A DNA stretch of 53,949 bases from contig VMEW01000018.1 of the NCBI GenBank assembly GCA_007375735.1, forward strand, positions 1 to 53,949, in the 5' to 3' direction. This document shows, one piece after another, positions 17,801 to 26,112 of this stretch (position 1 is its first letter; every line of letters begins with the position of its first letter). Under the pieces are notes generated by a model, which was not told the DNA's origin, searched no databases, and was given only the letters and a program-made list of their open reading frames with translations. The DNA is from Candidatus Peregrinibacteria bacterium Greene0416_19. GTDB lineage: Bacteria > Patescibacteriota > Gracilibacteria > Peribacterales > Peribacteraceae. The position numbers were made by a program, and so were the translations under genes.

Positions 17801-20139
17801 GACGGCTCCTCCGACGCGATGGAATACTCGTCGAGCGCCGCCAGCACGGCCGGTGCCACCATGCCCTCCGCCGATGCCGACCGAAAGGCCAGGCCGCCGT
17901 GCCAGCGATCGTTGCACTGCTGCGCGATTTTTTCGACCGGGCCGCCGCTCCCGCTCAGTGCCTCCAGGATCTCGTCATACGTTCTCCCGCGCGGCATCGC
18001 GGATTGGAGGAACTTCCGCATCTCTGTTTTCGCCAGTTCCTCCTCTTCCGGCAGGAGCGGAAATGCCGCTTCATCGTCCCGTCCGACGAGCAGGGTTGCG
18101 CGCACGAGCGCATCCCAGCCGGCCTCCTCCTCCCCGCTGTTGCCCTCCATGATCATGCGCTCGAGCGCGGCTCCGTCGATGCCCTGCAGGCTGAGCCCCT
18201 GCGCCGACGGGGCGAGCAGCTCGCCGGCAGGGAGTGTGCGGATGCGCTCTTTCGCAACGCCCGCGAGCGTGCGGCGGGTGGCCTCTCCCTGCTCCACCAC
18301 GACGGCGTACAGGCGGTCCAGACGGCCCGATGGCGTGGCAGGTCCTATGTTCAATCGAGTCTCGATCCATTCGCCAATCGTCCTCTCCAACACCCCGAGC
18401 CATTCCATGCAGAAGGTGTCCTTTCCCGGCAGGAGGACGGTGCCCGCTCCGGTCCCCACGCGCGCGATGCCGCCCTGCCGCATGAGGTGTTCCCGCAGTG
18501 CAGGAAGCCAGGATTCCAGCACGTGCCGGGTGAGGGCGCGGGAGACGTTCCGCGCGAGCGCGTCGATGCTCGCATGTGCTTCCGCGGCGCTACGCACGTC
18601 GCCGGGAAGGATCACGCATTGCCCGTGCACGTCCGTCCTGCCGCCGCGCGTGGTGCCGTTCAACAGCGCCGCGGCTTCCGCCGGACGCCCGCCGGATGCG
18701 CAATCTTTCTGCCGGAGTACGTTCCGGAGTCTGGCGTGCTCGAGCGGAGTGAGTTCCCAGCAGAGTGCCGGCCGCCCCTGCCTGTTTGTGAGGAACGCCG
18801 TCGTTTTCGGCATGAGGATGCTGCCGGCATCGAGCGGCTCGCTGCTGCTCTCCAGGGCCAGGGTCTCGATCGACTCAAGCGTCCAGCCGTCGATTGCCTC
18901 ATGCATCTTGCTTTCCAGTCGCGTCAGCCAGTCGTCGAGCGTGGCGTTGGGCGGGTGCGAGCGGGCGCCCTGCGCGGCTTCCTTTCGGCAATCTGCCATC
19001 TTCGTTCGCACACTCTTCAGCTCGCTGGAGAGAATGCTGGTCAGTCTCGCCTTCGCCGCCGGGAGCCCGGCGGCTTCCGGCTTCTTCGCGAAGTTCCCTA
19101 TCCGGTGGATGGCGTTCAGCGCGGCTTTCATGGCGCAGTCGATGAGGGTGAAGTCCGTATCGGTGATTTCTTCATTCCTTCCCAGCAACGGCTGGATGCC
19201 GGCGCGGAGATCTTTGGAGAGCTCGTTCATGACGGCATCGAACGTTCCGCGCGCAGCGTTTTCCAACAGGTAGCGCCGCTCGACGGTATTCTCCCGCCAT
19301 CGCTCTTCCGGCGTGCGTGGTGGTTCCGGTGCGCGTACCGTGTCTGATCCGTTCACCGAGGATGCCGGTGGCAGGGCGGCAGCAGGAGCTGCAGGAGCTG
19401 CAGGCGGTGCAGGTGCGATGCCGGAAGGAGGCGAGCCCCCGGCTGGCGGCGGAGACGAAGGTGGAGGCGCGCCGGATCCGTTCGCTGACGGGTTCAGCGC
19501 GGGTGAGTGAACGGCAGCGGAGGAAGTGTCGTCGGTACCCGCAGGCACCGTCGCCGTGCGATTGATGCGCGCGTGGTCGCCGGTCGACGCAGCCACCGCG
19601 GGCGTGTCCCCGGCAGCCTTCGGCCCTCCTTTCCGGGCCTCGTTCTGCTCCTGTTGCTTGCGCCGCGCTACAAGCTGAGCCTCCGAAGGGAGCCTGAGGG
19701 AGTCCAGAAAATCGTAGATCGGCCTGACCCCCACGTTGATCGCTCTTGTCAACACGCTTGATTTCTTGCCGTCCATTGCCACGACATGTCTGATGGCAGC
19801 TTTCACTTTCCCCCGCAGATCGTTCACCTGTTCCCGGGTCGACAGATTCCCCTCAGACGCATGGTGTGTGAAGTATGTGCGGATGATCCGTGGGATGCTC
19901 TTCTTACCGTCCAGGAAGAGGATTCTGACACGTTCCAGGTTTTCCTTCTGTACCCAGGGCACGTCGTTCGCGTGCGTGCTGACTCTGTGTTCGATGCCTC
20001 CCGCCCGCTTGAGCGGCATGCCCGGCTGACCGGGTTCTCCGTCCATGGCCGGATCCGGCTTGCCCAAGTACGCTTCCTCCGCCAGCCTGAGGAGGGTAGC
20101 AAGGTGCGTAGCGCCGTTGCTGGATTCGTGGCTGTTCAC
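14821..20139 (-). CDS. Giant (1772 aa) modular helical protein, unknown
   Basis: No signal peptide and no TM segments. It consists of helical blocks separated by Pro/Ala/Ser-rich linkers at residues about 165-275, 846-930 and 1470-1560. The C-terminal 200 residues contain coiled-coil-like heptads (LDRRLDEVTMDLHTAKAALG and on to the end). No catalytic motif was seen. It starts with GTG at 20139, 23 bases after a near-consensus TATAAT, and its leader is pyrimidine-rich. It converges on the GHKL ATPase with 87 bases between stops. The architecture suggests a scaffold or intracellular structural protein. It could also be an assembly of repeated small binding modules like those in the neighbouring helical proteins. 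Confidence 0.75.
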   Translation of the reverse strand: MNSHESSNGATHLATLLRLAEEAYLGKPDPAMDGEPGQPGMPLKRAGGIEHRVSTHANDVPWVQKENLERVRILFLDGKKSIPRIIRTYFTHHASEGNLSTREQVNDLRGKVKAAIRHVVAMDGKKSSVLTRAINVGVRPIYDFLDSLRLPSEAQLVARRKQQEQNEARKGGPKAAGDTPAVAASTGDHARINRTATVPAGTDDTSSAAVHSPALNPSANGSGAPPPSSPPPAGGSPPSGIAPAPPAAPAAPAAALPPASSVNGSDTVRAPEPPRTPEERWRENTVERRYLLENAARGTFDAVMNELSKDLRAGIQPLLGRNEEITDTDFTLIDCAMKAALNAIHRIGNFAKKPEAAGLPAAKARLTSILSSELKSVRTKMADCRKEAAQGARSHPPNATLDDWLTRLESKMHEAIDGWTLESIETLALESSSEPLDAGSILMPKTTAFLTNRQGRPALCWELTPLEHARLRNVLRQKDCASGGRPAEAAALLNGTTRGGRTDVHGQCVILPGDVRSAAEAHASIDALARNVSRALTRHVLESWLPALREHLMRQGGIARVGTGAGTVLLPGKDTFCMEWLGVLERTIGEWIETRLNIGPATPSGRLDRLYAVVVEQGEATRRTLAGVAKERIRTLPAGELLAPSAQGLSLQGIDGAALERMIMEGNSGEEEAGWDALVRATLLVGRDDEAAFPLLPEEEELAKTEMRKFLQSAMPRGRTYDEILEALSGSGGPVEKIAQQCNDRWHGGLAFRSASAEGMVAPAVLAALDEYSIASEEPSRAEREYAVTFVQSGEAGHKLLQHELNTYLHGEDFQRSSRFAKDLLAWAMEKVSPDQREKKSKSAAGVPVPVSDEQRQTAGAPLPQRTDVSDGTGVATSEAPAEADDTAALPALGAPPATDATEAPAAAEQVLTDRDWPMIFSRLSDPRLYFDVLGKKRGQECADAMAALVNTTCDTYIGAACTPEERRKVELIVRACAEHAFCPRHLEFALHRLRPAAWLTSTVRNHLYAGADAPGLAFGLSNLISVRHSMNKVVSPAVYLRFRARGASIDLPPMSGEAAGVSIGLPLTDLEKEVLRLRTQALRSDLSHPVRRQRAIHGLLDEINEPRLRSKLPILLEQDMEEYVAGLEREAAAKAGTAAPTQTFSHPLPDTTARPPVLGGNYLTEMARSAQEFAQRNQSLPAPEAQPERTVMSKEMLIAQIEKEIESYLRDDRTQEKRQETVSRFTHYVLSRHLLHRDLEGIIPALYLCVGEKHVLKTACLPNGQYLSRARANGATVTANEFIARYIEPEVYLGLVQKRHALRELIAGLILEWDATSAVPDLATYIDQRLEQLCRKELMDDTDQTVTIRGPAAPGMTVLPAPAVRTTPPPDARSVTSPAAETEAELRGLFSKEATFLEHWLRTRDLSSMSTQDPASTMRPVVVFQMKRHVYGGKPPYNWKQLHDLAVEYFIEARDTGLVPDFSDFVERRMRAAAAGGASDPVPTASAPRVAPKHTRIDRPEPTVPRPVASRLAPPAAAPPPAPEAALPPAAGSDGSSVARPVEHGEEALMEFWRDSQRKLIEEIFRSAPSAQKKQELDRRLDEVTMDLHTAKAALGAAVKALGARHDNVIDQTMGACDDLTFATFDATVKPQRDFLALLKKHDDALQEIARCQTACTTLLGEINDVLEGYDRAHRYLTHDLQTLTAGMPVGEFLHKVLKLDTILPSLTVSSKAEFQQLKWDVHKVCNEESEPSPDQEFLSKEQRENLKQAIRDKIRDMLEQCKKDIDELTK

Positions 20140-20162
20140 GAGGAGAGAAATGAGGGAGCGGC

Positions 20163-20190
20163 ATTATAAAATTTAATAACAAGGTGTCAA
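20163..20190 (-). promoter_or_regulatory. Near-consensus sigma70 promoter of the giant gene
   Basis: Minus strand: TTGACA (20190-20185), a 16-bp spacer, TATAAT (20168-20163). The 5' leader is only about 16 nt and is CU-rich. Confidence 0.85.
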
Positions 20191-20389
20191 ATCGAATGCA
20201 AAGGACCCCTTCCGGAGCGGAGGGGCGGATGCAACACGAGATACGCATCAACGGTGCATAAGCCCCCCCGGCGTGAACGCCTGGTACGTGCGGAAGGCCG
20301 TTGGGATGGATGAACGCGGTTGCACCATGCGGATTCTATCCTGCGGGCGACAAGCGACACAAGCGGAACGGTGATTTTCTTTCCCCGCA

Positions 20390-21373
20390 CTACTCTTCTT
20401 CCTTCTCTGCCATAGGGAGCGCAAAGGCCCCGGCACGTCCGTTCTTCCCTGCCTCTTCGCCCAGGTAGATGGGCCGCATGCTGTCGGGGACATTCGCGAG
20501 CAGCGGGTGGTTCATCCACTTCTCCCGTACTTCGGCCCGCAAGTGTGCGATGAGTTCCAGCCGGTCGCGGCGCGGCGGCGCCTTCCTGTCCCGCAGCTCC
20601 TCGATGACGGCCGGGTACTCATCGTACGTCCTCCCCCGGTACTTCCGCCCCCCCTCCGAGTGGTTGTGGCCGCCCCATTGCTTGAAGTGCCGCGCCACCT
20701 TCTGCTCCCTGAGCTGACGCATGACGTTCTCCGCCCACTGTGGCTGCATGGGGCGGAATCCGGCGCCGCTCTCGCCGCCGACCTTGCCCCAGTGGATGCC
20801 GCGCAGGTCCAGCTCTCCCAGATCTTCCAGCAGAGGTTCAAAGGATACGCAGCGTGTCCGTACATCCGTGTCCTGCAAGATCTTGATCCGCGGCAACCCA
20901 TCTTTCTTATTCCCGGCAGAAACTCCCCAGAAGATGTGCGGTGCCTGCGCGGCGGCCGTGAACACCTCATCGGTCCTGTTGAGCAGCTTCCGCATCCGCT
21001 CGACACGCTTGGTGAGGATGATGTAGATGTGCCAGTCGGCAATCAACATCACCCGGCAGCTGTCGCGGATGTAATCGGTGGGGTTCTCGCCTATGTCGTG
21101 CTTGTTCCCGCCGTAGAACACATCGGTCATGGAGTTCACGAACACTGCGCAACGTTCCATGACCCTGAGTGGATCCTCCATCTTGAACGGGGCGATGCGG
21201 AAATCGAACCCGAATTCGTAGGGATGCCCCTCCGTTCCCCGCCAGCGCTCCGCCATCGTCTTCGCGTAGCAGTGCATGCACTCCGTCCCCACCTCCTTGC
21301 AGCCACGCGCATTGTTCCACGACCGGGGGCTGTACCCGGGGATCTTCAGCCACTCGATGGGGGATTCCTGCAT
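20390..21373 (-). CDS. DUF5131 / phage Gp37-Gp68 family protein (radical-SAM-like)
   Basis: 327 residues from the ATG at 21373. The promoter lies at 21428-21455, so the longer frame to 21469 is not used. Family hallmarks are IEWLK near the N-terminus, then SWN..RGC...GTECMHCYA with Cys25, Cys32 and Cys35 as a probable Fe-S cluster motif. Later segments include FVNSMTDVFYG, ILTKR, WGVSAGN, VSFEPLLEDLG, WGKVGGESG, RQLREQKVARHFKQWGG and KYRGRTYDEYP. The family is common in phages and mobile elements, often next to a three-Cys-motif partner gene; none is seen here. The biochemical role is unknown. Confidence 0.88.
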   Translation of the reverse strand: MQESPIEWLKIPGYSPRSWNNARGCKEVGTECMHCYAKTMAERWRGTEGHPYEFGFDFRIAPFKMEDPLRVMERCAVFVNSMTDVFYGGNKHDIGENPTDYIRDSCRVMLIADWHIYIILTKRVERMRKLLNRTDEVFTAAAQAPHIFWGVSAGNKKDGLPRIKILQDTDVRTRCVSFEPLLEDLGELDLRGIHWGKVGGESGAGFRPMQPQWAENVMRQLREQKVARHFKQWGGHNHSEGGRKYRGRTYDEYPAVIEELRDRKAPPRRDRLELIAHLRAEVREKWMNHPLLANVPDSMRPIYLGEEAGKNGRAGAFALPMAEKEEE

Positions 21374-21427
21374 GGAGGGAGGAGAACCGTCGCACGAGGC
21401 GTCTGCGGTGCGGCAGCTGTGGAGCAG

Positions 21428-21455
21428 AGTGTAAGAGGCCGCGTTTCCTTGGCAA
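21428..21455 (-). promoter_or_regulatory. Promoter of the DUF5131 gene
   Basis: Minus strand: TTGCCA (21455-21450), a 16-bp spacer, TACACT (21433-21428). The leader to the ATG is about 48 nt and ends pyrimidine-rich. Confidence 0.6.
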
Positions 21456-21531
21456 GGACATGCACGCATTTCCCACCAATGGCTGGGGAATACATCAATT
21501 ATTTCCTTTCAATAAGCCAAAACTTTTGTCA

Positions 21532-21559
21532 TTTACAATAATACAAAAAAATGTATAAT
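21532..21559 (+). promoter_or_regulatory. Promoter of the Gly-rich secreted protein
   Basis: TTTACA (21532-21537), a 16-bp spacer, TATAAT (21554-21559) preceded by ATG. The leader of about 35 nt ends in CCCCCTTTCCCCGT before the ATG. Confidence 0.8.
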
Positions 21560-21600
21560 ATAGACAACACCCATACATATTTCATTCCCCCTTTCCCCGT

Positions 21601-23088
21601 ATGGATAAGCACTCGCGGCAGCATGCGCTGACGGCCGGCATCGTTTCGGTGCTCGTGTCCGGCATCGTCAGTACCGCTGCCTACACATTCGCGCAGGATC
21701 CGGCGCAAGCGCCGACTCCCGCACCAACTCCGGCTGCGCAACCGGCCCCGGCGCCTGCTCCCGCTGAGCAGCCCGCACCTCCACCCTCGATGGGCACACC
21801 GCCCACAGGTGGCAGCTACCAGCCTTCCGGTGGTGGCGGTGATCATAGCTACACTCCTCCTCAAGGAGGCAGTTTCGGTGGCGCGCCTCCCGGAGGCACA
21901 TGGACGCCCCAGATGCATGAGGGTGCTCCTCCGCAAGGCGGCTACCAGCCATCGCAGGCGGACATGGACAGGTACAGGCAGGATTCTGAGAGAAGTCGCT
22001 GGGACGGTTCCGGCGGCGGCTCAATGAACTACGATCGCATGCAAGGTGGCCAGAACATGGACGGCCAGGGCATGTGGAATCAGAGCGGACCAGGCAACAG
22101 CACCTTCGGTCGCGATATGGGCGGATCGCAGGGCGGTTCGATGAACTACGGTCGCATGGGTGGCCCGAACATGGGCGGTCAGGAAGGCTCGTACGGTCGC
22201 GGCTTCAACATGGGTGGCTACAACAGTGGCAGCAGAGGCGAGGGCGGCCGAGCTGGTGGTGGAGGTGATGATGGCGGCGGCGGATCGCAAGGCGGTCCCA
22301 GTGACGGAGAGATGCAAGAAATGCGAGGTCGGTTCATGCAGGAAGCCAAAGGTATGAAAGATGAGATCATGGGCCAGATGCTCAAAGGGATGAGCGGCGG
22401 TCGCCCTGAATTCAGAGGCCCGATGGGCAATTCCCGTGGCATGGGAGGCGTCCAGTCCACGAAGGGCTTCGGCGAGTCCTCACCCAGTCTTTTTGAAGGA
22501 GCGGGCAGGAACAGCCGCGGTGGTTCGGATGCCGGATTCAACTTCGGGCAGGGTGGCCGTGCCGGCGGTGGTGGCCAGGGCGAAGGTCCGAGTGGCGGAT
22601 TCAGTTTTGACTTATTCGGCCCGCAAGGCGGCGGACGCGGTCAGGGTGGCAACAGTGCCGGCCACAGCGCTTCCCCCGCTACCGGCGGCAACGATCGATC
22701 CCAGGAGATCTTCCAGAGTGTTCAGGGAATTCTGAAGGGCAAAGACAGTGGAGAAGCGGTCGTTGATGAAGCAATTGGGGAAGTTGAAAGCTACATCGAA
22801 GACATCCGAAGTGCGGCTGAAACTGTGCAGGCTTGGCAGAAAGGTGGGCCGGTGACAGCAGAAGACTTCGAGATGATAGCGGAATTGGTCGGCCCGTCGC
22901 TGAAGAGTCTGAAATTCAAGAAAGATCAAATCGCGCTTTTGCAAGAGGGTGAAGATACTAATCTCTCCTCTGCTCAGAAGAAGAAGTGCGGTTCCATTCT
23001 GAAGAAACTGGTCAATCTCGAGAAGGATGCGGACAAGAAGCTGACCCAACTTGAGAATCTCGCTGGCAGCTCAGAAGCTGCTGAGTAA
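21601..23088 (+). CDS. Exported Gly/Pro/Met-rich low-complexity protein
   Basis: 495 residues. An N-terminal signal or anchor helix (ALTAGIVSVLVSGIVSTAAYTFA) is followed by a proline/alanine/glutamine-rich stalk. A long glycine-rich central region follows, with repeats such as GGSMNYDRMQGG and GGSMNYGRMGG and many Met, Gln and Asn residues. The C-terminal ~120 residues are charged and helical (IFQSVQGILKGKDSGEAVVDEAIGEVESY onward), possibly coiled coil. The bipartite design suggests an envelope or matrix protein anchored by its ends. The composition prevents family assignment. A strong promoter and a strong terminator bound it as a single-gene unit. Confidence 0.75.
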   Translation: MDKHSRQHALTAGIVSVLVSGIVSTAAYTFAQDPAQAPTPAPTPAAQPAPAPAPAEQPAPPPSMGTPPTGGSYQPSGGGGDHSYTPPQGGSFGGAPPGGTWTPQMHEGAPPQGGYQPSQADMDRYRQDSERSRWDGSGGGSMNYDRMQGGQNMDGQGMWNQSGPGNSTFGRDMGGSQGGSMNYGRMGGPNMGGQEGSYGRGFNMGGYNSGSRGEGGRAGGGGDDGGGGSQGGPSDGEMQEMRGRFMQEAKGMKDEIMGQMLKGMSGGRPEFRGPMGNSRGMGGVQSTKGFGESSPSLFEGAGRNSRGGSDAGFNFGQGGRAGGGGQGEGPSGGFSFDLFGPQGGGRGQGGNSAGHSASPATGGNDRSQEIFQSVQGILKGKDSGEAVVDEAIGEVESYIEDIRSAAETVQAWQKGGPVTAEDFEMIAELVGPSLKSLKFKKDQIALLQEGEDTNLSSAQKKKCGSILKKLVNLEKDADKKLTQLENLAGSSEAAE

Positions 23089-23105
23089 GCATTCGATGCA
23101 CTTTC

Positions 23106-23134
23106 AAAAACGGCGGGTCACCCCCGCCGTTTTT
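23106..23134. terminator. Intrinsic terminator (left end of palindromic element)
   Basis: A 12-bp perfect stem (AAAAACGGCGGG / CCCGCCGTTTTT) with a 5-nt loop, 18 bases after the Gly-rich gene stop. It would work in both directions. Confidence 0.9.
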
Positions 23135-23332
23135 GTTTGCTATCATGACGGTCGTGGGTAGCGTCACGGCGCGTGGAATGAGGGAAAGCCGTGGGTAGCG
23201 TCGACGGCACGACCAACTTGCCCAGAGGGGGATGACGTCGTTAGCTTGAGAAGAGGAACGATCTTCGCCGTGACGCTCACGTGCCTTCTTCCCTTCGCCG
23301 TGACGCTCTCCAAGAGTCACGGATAGCGGCGG

Positions 23333-23361
23333 AAAAACGGCGGGGGTGACCCGCCGTTTTT
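23333..23361. terminator. Second copy of the terminator hairpin
   Basis: Exact reverse complement of 23106-23134. It would shield the ATPase gene from read-through; its loop and right arm overlap the promoter of that gene. Confidence 0.8.
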
Positions 23362-23373
23362 GTTTGCTATGAT
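23346..23373 (+). promoter_or_regulatory. Promoter of the P-type ATPase, embedded in terminator
   Basis: GTGACC (23346-23351), a 16-bp spacer and extended -10 TGC-TATGAT ending at 23373. The -10 ends 8 bases before the ATG at 23382, giving an almost leaderless mRNA. Confidence 0.6.
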
Positions 23374-23381
23374 GCTGGCAC

Positions 23382-26102
23382 ATGCAAACCTCCGTTGTCA
23401 CTGGTGCACCCGCCTGGCACACCCTCGCTGTTGATACTGTCCTGTCCTCTCTGACAACCGATCCCGGCAAGGGCCTGACCGCTCAGGAGGCATCCAAGCG
23501 ACTCGCGCAGTACGGCGAGAACCGGTTGCAGGAGCAGAAGCGCATCTCGCCGTGGTGGCTGTTCCTGGAGCAGTTCAAGGATGTACTCGTCATCATCCTG
23601 CTGATTGCCACGGCGCTCTCGGGTCTGCTCGGTCATGAGATCGAGGCGATCGCGATCGCGGTCATCGTCCTCTTCGCGGTCATCCTCGGCTTCGTGCAGG
23701 AGTACCGGGCGGAGCGGGCGATTGAGGCGCTGCGGAAGATGACGGCCCCCACCGCCACGGTGATCCGCGACAGTGAAGAAGTGGAGGTGCAGGCAGTGCA
23801 GCTTGTCCCCGGGGACATCGTGCGGCTGACGGCGGGCGACAAGGTGCCTGCCGACGCGCGGGTGATCGAATCGATGAGCCTGCATGCCGATGAGGCTTCG
23901 CTGACCGGCGAGTCGCTGCCGGTTGGCAAGATCCCCGAGCCATTCGCAGGCGAGCACCTGGCCGTGGGCGACCGTCGCAACATGGTGCACGCGGGCACCA
24001 CCGTCACCTACGGCCGCGGCACCGCCGTCGTCACGGCCACGGGGATGCAGACCGAGTTCGGCAAGATCGCGGGGATGCTCCAGAGCGTGGGGACCGAGGA
24101 CACGCCGCTCCAGAAGCAGCTCGACCGGGTGGGGGCGGCGCTCGCCAAGGCCGCCTTCGTCGTCGTCGCGATCATCAGCGTGCTCGGCTACCTGCGCGGG
24201 CAACCGCTGCTGGAGGTTTTCATCTTCGGCATCGCGCTCGCGGTCGCCGTCGTCCCGGAGGCGCTGCCGGCGGTCGTCACCATCTCGCTCGCGATCGGCG
24301 TGCAGCGGATGGCGCGGCGGCACGCGCTCGTCCGCAGGCTGCCGGCCGTCGAAACGCTCGGTTCGACGACGGTCATCTGTTCGGACAAGACGGGGACGCT
24401 CACGAAGGACGAGATGACGGTGCGGCGGATCGTGTGCGGAGATTCCCTGTTCGATGTCTCTGGGGAGGGGTATGAGCCGACCGGGAAATTCCTCCACAAC
24501 AAGAAAGAAACACATCCGTCGGAAGCGCTCCGGGAACTCCTCACAGCCGCTGCGCTCGCCTCCGATGCGCACCTGTTTCAGCACCCTTCGACCCGCTCAG
24601 GGTCATTCGATGAGGGACAGTGGGACATCAAGGGCGACCCCACCGAGGGCGCGCTCGTGGTCGCGGCGGCCAAGGCCGGGCTCCACAAGGGTGCCCTTGA
24701 TGAGCAACATCCGCGCGTTGCCGAGATCCCCTTCACGTCCGAAACCAAGCGCATGACCACGCTCCACAAAGTGAGGGGGGACGGCACGGTCGCCTACGTG
24801 AAGGGTGCGCCGGAGGTGGTCATCGCCGCCTGCGCGATGCAACGCATACAAGATGGCGACCAGCCGATCGACGAGGCGACACGTGAGGAGATTCTCCATC
24901 AGGCACATGCGATGGCGGAGAATGCGCTCCGCGTGCTCGCCATCGCGTCCAAGGAAGTGAACGACGTACATGATGCCGGCAGCGGACTCACGCTTCTGGG
25001 GCTCGTCGGCATGATCGACCCGCCGCGGCCGGAGGCGTTGCTTGCGGTTGAGCGCTGCCGCCACGCCGGCATCAAGGTGGTGATGATCACGGGAGATCAC
25101 CCGGTGACGGCCATGACGATCGCGCGCGAGCTGGGCATCCTGCGGGACGGGCGGGCGGTCATCGGCTCCGAGCTGGAGGACATGTCGGACGCGGAGCTGG
25201 AGGGGGAGATAGAATCCATCGACGTGTGCGCGCGCGTATCTCCCGCCCACAAGCTTCGCATCGTGGCGGCGCTCCAGAAGCAGGGGCACGTGGTGGCCAT
25301 GACCGGCGACGGTGTCAACGACGCGCCGGCGCTGAAGAAAGCGGACATCGGCATCGCGATGGGCATCACCGGCACCGATGTCACCAAGGAGGCCGCCGCG
25401 ATGATGCTCACGGACGACAACTTCGCCAGCATCGTCGCGGCGGTGGAGGAGGGGAGGGGCATCTACGGCAACATCAAGAAGTACCTGATGTACCTGCTCT
25501 CCTCCAACATCGGGGAGATCTGCCTGATGACGGCGGCGACCCTGGCGGGCCTGCCGCTCCCGCTCACGGCCATCCAGATCCTGTACGTGAACCTGGCGAC
25601 CGACGGCCTCCCCGCCCTCGCGCTCGCGGTGGATCCGCCAGAGCGGGATCTGATGAAGCGCCCGCCCCGCGACCCGCAGCGGGGCATCTTCACCCGGCCC
25701 GCCGTCGCCCTCATGCTCGCCGGGGGACTGTGGTCCATGGCGGTCAACATCATCCTCTTCCAGCGGGCGCTCGCGGCCGGCCGGCCGCTCACGGAGGCGA
25801 TGACGATGACGTTCATCGCGCTGGTCCTCATCCAGTTCTTCAAGGCGTACTGCTTCCGGTCGGATCGCTGGAGCATCGTGCGGCACCCGTTCCTGAATCA
25901 CTGGCTGAACCTGGCCATCCTCTGGGAGCTCGCCCTCCTTGTGCTCATCATCTACGTGCCGTTCCTGCAGCAGCCGTTCCAGACCTTCAGCATGTCTCTG
26001 TGGGATTGGGTGATCGTCACGCTCGGCGCCGCCACCGTCATCCCGGTCCTGGAGATGGTGAAGATGTTCGTGCGAAGGGGGGTGTTCGGAAGGTTGTCAT
26101 GA
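23382..26102 (+). CDS. P-type ATPase, type II cation transporter (Ca2+-ATPase-like)
   Basis: 906 residues, full length. An N-terminal cation-ATPase domain ([19 protein letters not shown]) is followed by TM1-2, the actuator domain with LTGES (174-178), TM4 with PEALP (292-296) and the phosphorylation motif SDKTGTLT (Asp335). The nucleotide-binding domain contains KGAPE and the P-domain has [19 protein letters not shown]-terminal block of about six TM helices follows. The PEALP and NDAPALK motifs fit SERCA/PMR1-type pumps exporting Ca2+, perhaps Mn2+; Na+/K+ is less likely. A REP-like sequence lies in frame inside the N-domain near residue 405. It converges with the next gene, 10 bases between stops. 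Confidence 0.95.
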   Translation: MQTSVVTGAPAWHTLAVDTVLSSLTTDPGKGLTAQEASKRLAQYGENRLQEQKRISPWWLFLEQFKDVLVIILLIATALSGLLGHEIEAIAIAVIVLFAVILGFVQEYRAERAIEALRKMTAPTATVIRDSEEVEVQAVQLVPGDIVRLTAGDKVPADARVIESMSLHADEASLTGESLPVGKIPEPFAGEHLAVGDRRNMVHAGTTVTYGRGTAVVTATGMQTEFGKIAGMLQSVGTEDTPLQKQLDRVGAALAKAAFVVVAIISVLGYLRGQPLLEVFIFGIALAVAVVPEALPAVVTISLAIGVQRMARRHALVRRLPAVETLGSTTVICSDKTGTLTKDEMTVRRIVCGDSLFDVSGEGYEPTGKFLHNKKETHPSEALRELLTAAALASDAHLFQHPSTRSGSFDEGQWDIKGDPTEGALVVAAAKAGLHKGALDEQHPRVAEIPFTSETKRMTTLHKVRGDGTVAYVKGAPEVVIAACAMQRIQDGDQPIDEATREEILHQAHAMAENALRVLAIASKEVNDVHDAGSGLTLLGLVGMIDPPRPEALLAVERCRHAGIKVVMITGDHPVTAMTIARELGILRDGRAVIGSELEDMSDAELEGEIESIDVCARVSPAHKLRIVAALQKQGHVVAMTGDGVNDAPALKKADIGIAMGITGTDVTKEAAAMMLTDDNFASIVAAVEEGRGIYGNIKKYLMYLLSSNIGEICLMTAATLAGLPLPLTAIQILYVNLATDGLPALALAVDPPERDLMKRPPRDPQRGIFTRPAVALMLAGGLWSMAVNIILFQRALAAGRPLTEAMTMTFIALVLIQFFKAYCFRSDRWSIVRHPFLNHWLNLAILWELALLVLIIYVPFLQQPFQTFSMSLWDWVIVTLGAATVIPVLEMVKMFVRRGVFGRLS
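24583..24605. repeat. Intragenic REP-like palindrome in the ATPase gene
   Basis: An ACCCT...AGGGT-flanked sequence of the CCTTCGACccGCTCAGG type. It encodes STRSG within a surface loop of the nucleotide-binding domain, so the frame is kept. Confidence 0.6.
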
Positions 26103-26112
26103 ATGCCGCCGT

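Larger units (their letters stand above)
23106..23361. repeat. 256-bp imperfect palindromic element with terminator ends
   Basis: The two ends (23106-23134 and 23333-23361) are exact reverse complements. Inside them, GTAGCGTCACGGCG-type copies on the left face CGCCGTGACGCT copies on the right, so the whole unit can fold on itself. No ORF with support was found. It resembles a MITE or a duplicated-terminator repeat. Confidence 0.65.

Noticed and set aside
16237..19347. Several long plus-strand ORFs (423, 539 and 545 codons)
   Set aside because: All lie opposite the 1772-aa gene, which has a consensus promoter and coherent helical sequence; the plus frames have no recognisable domain.
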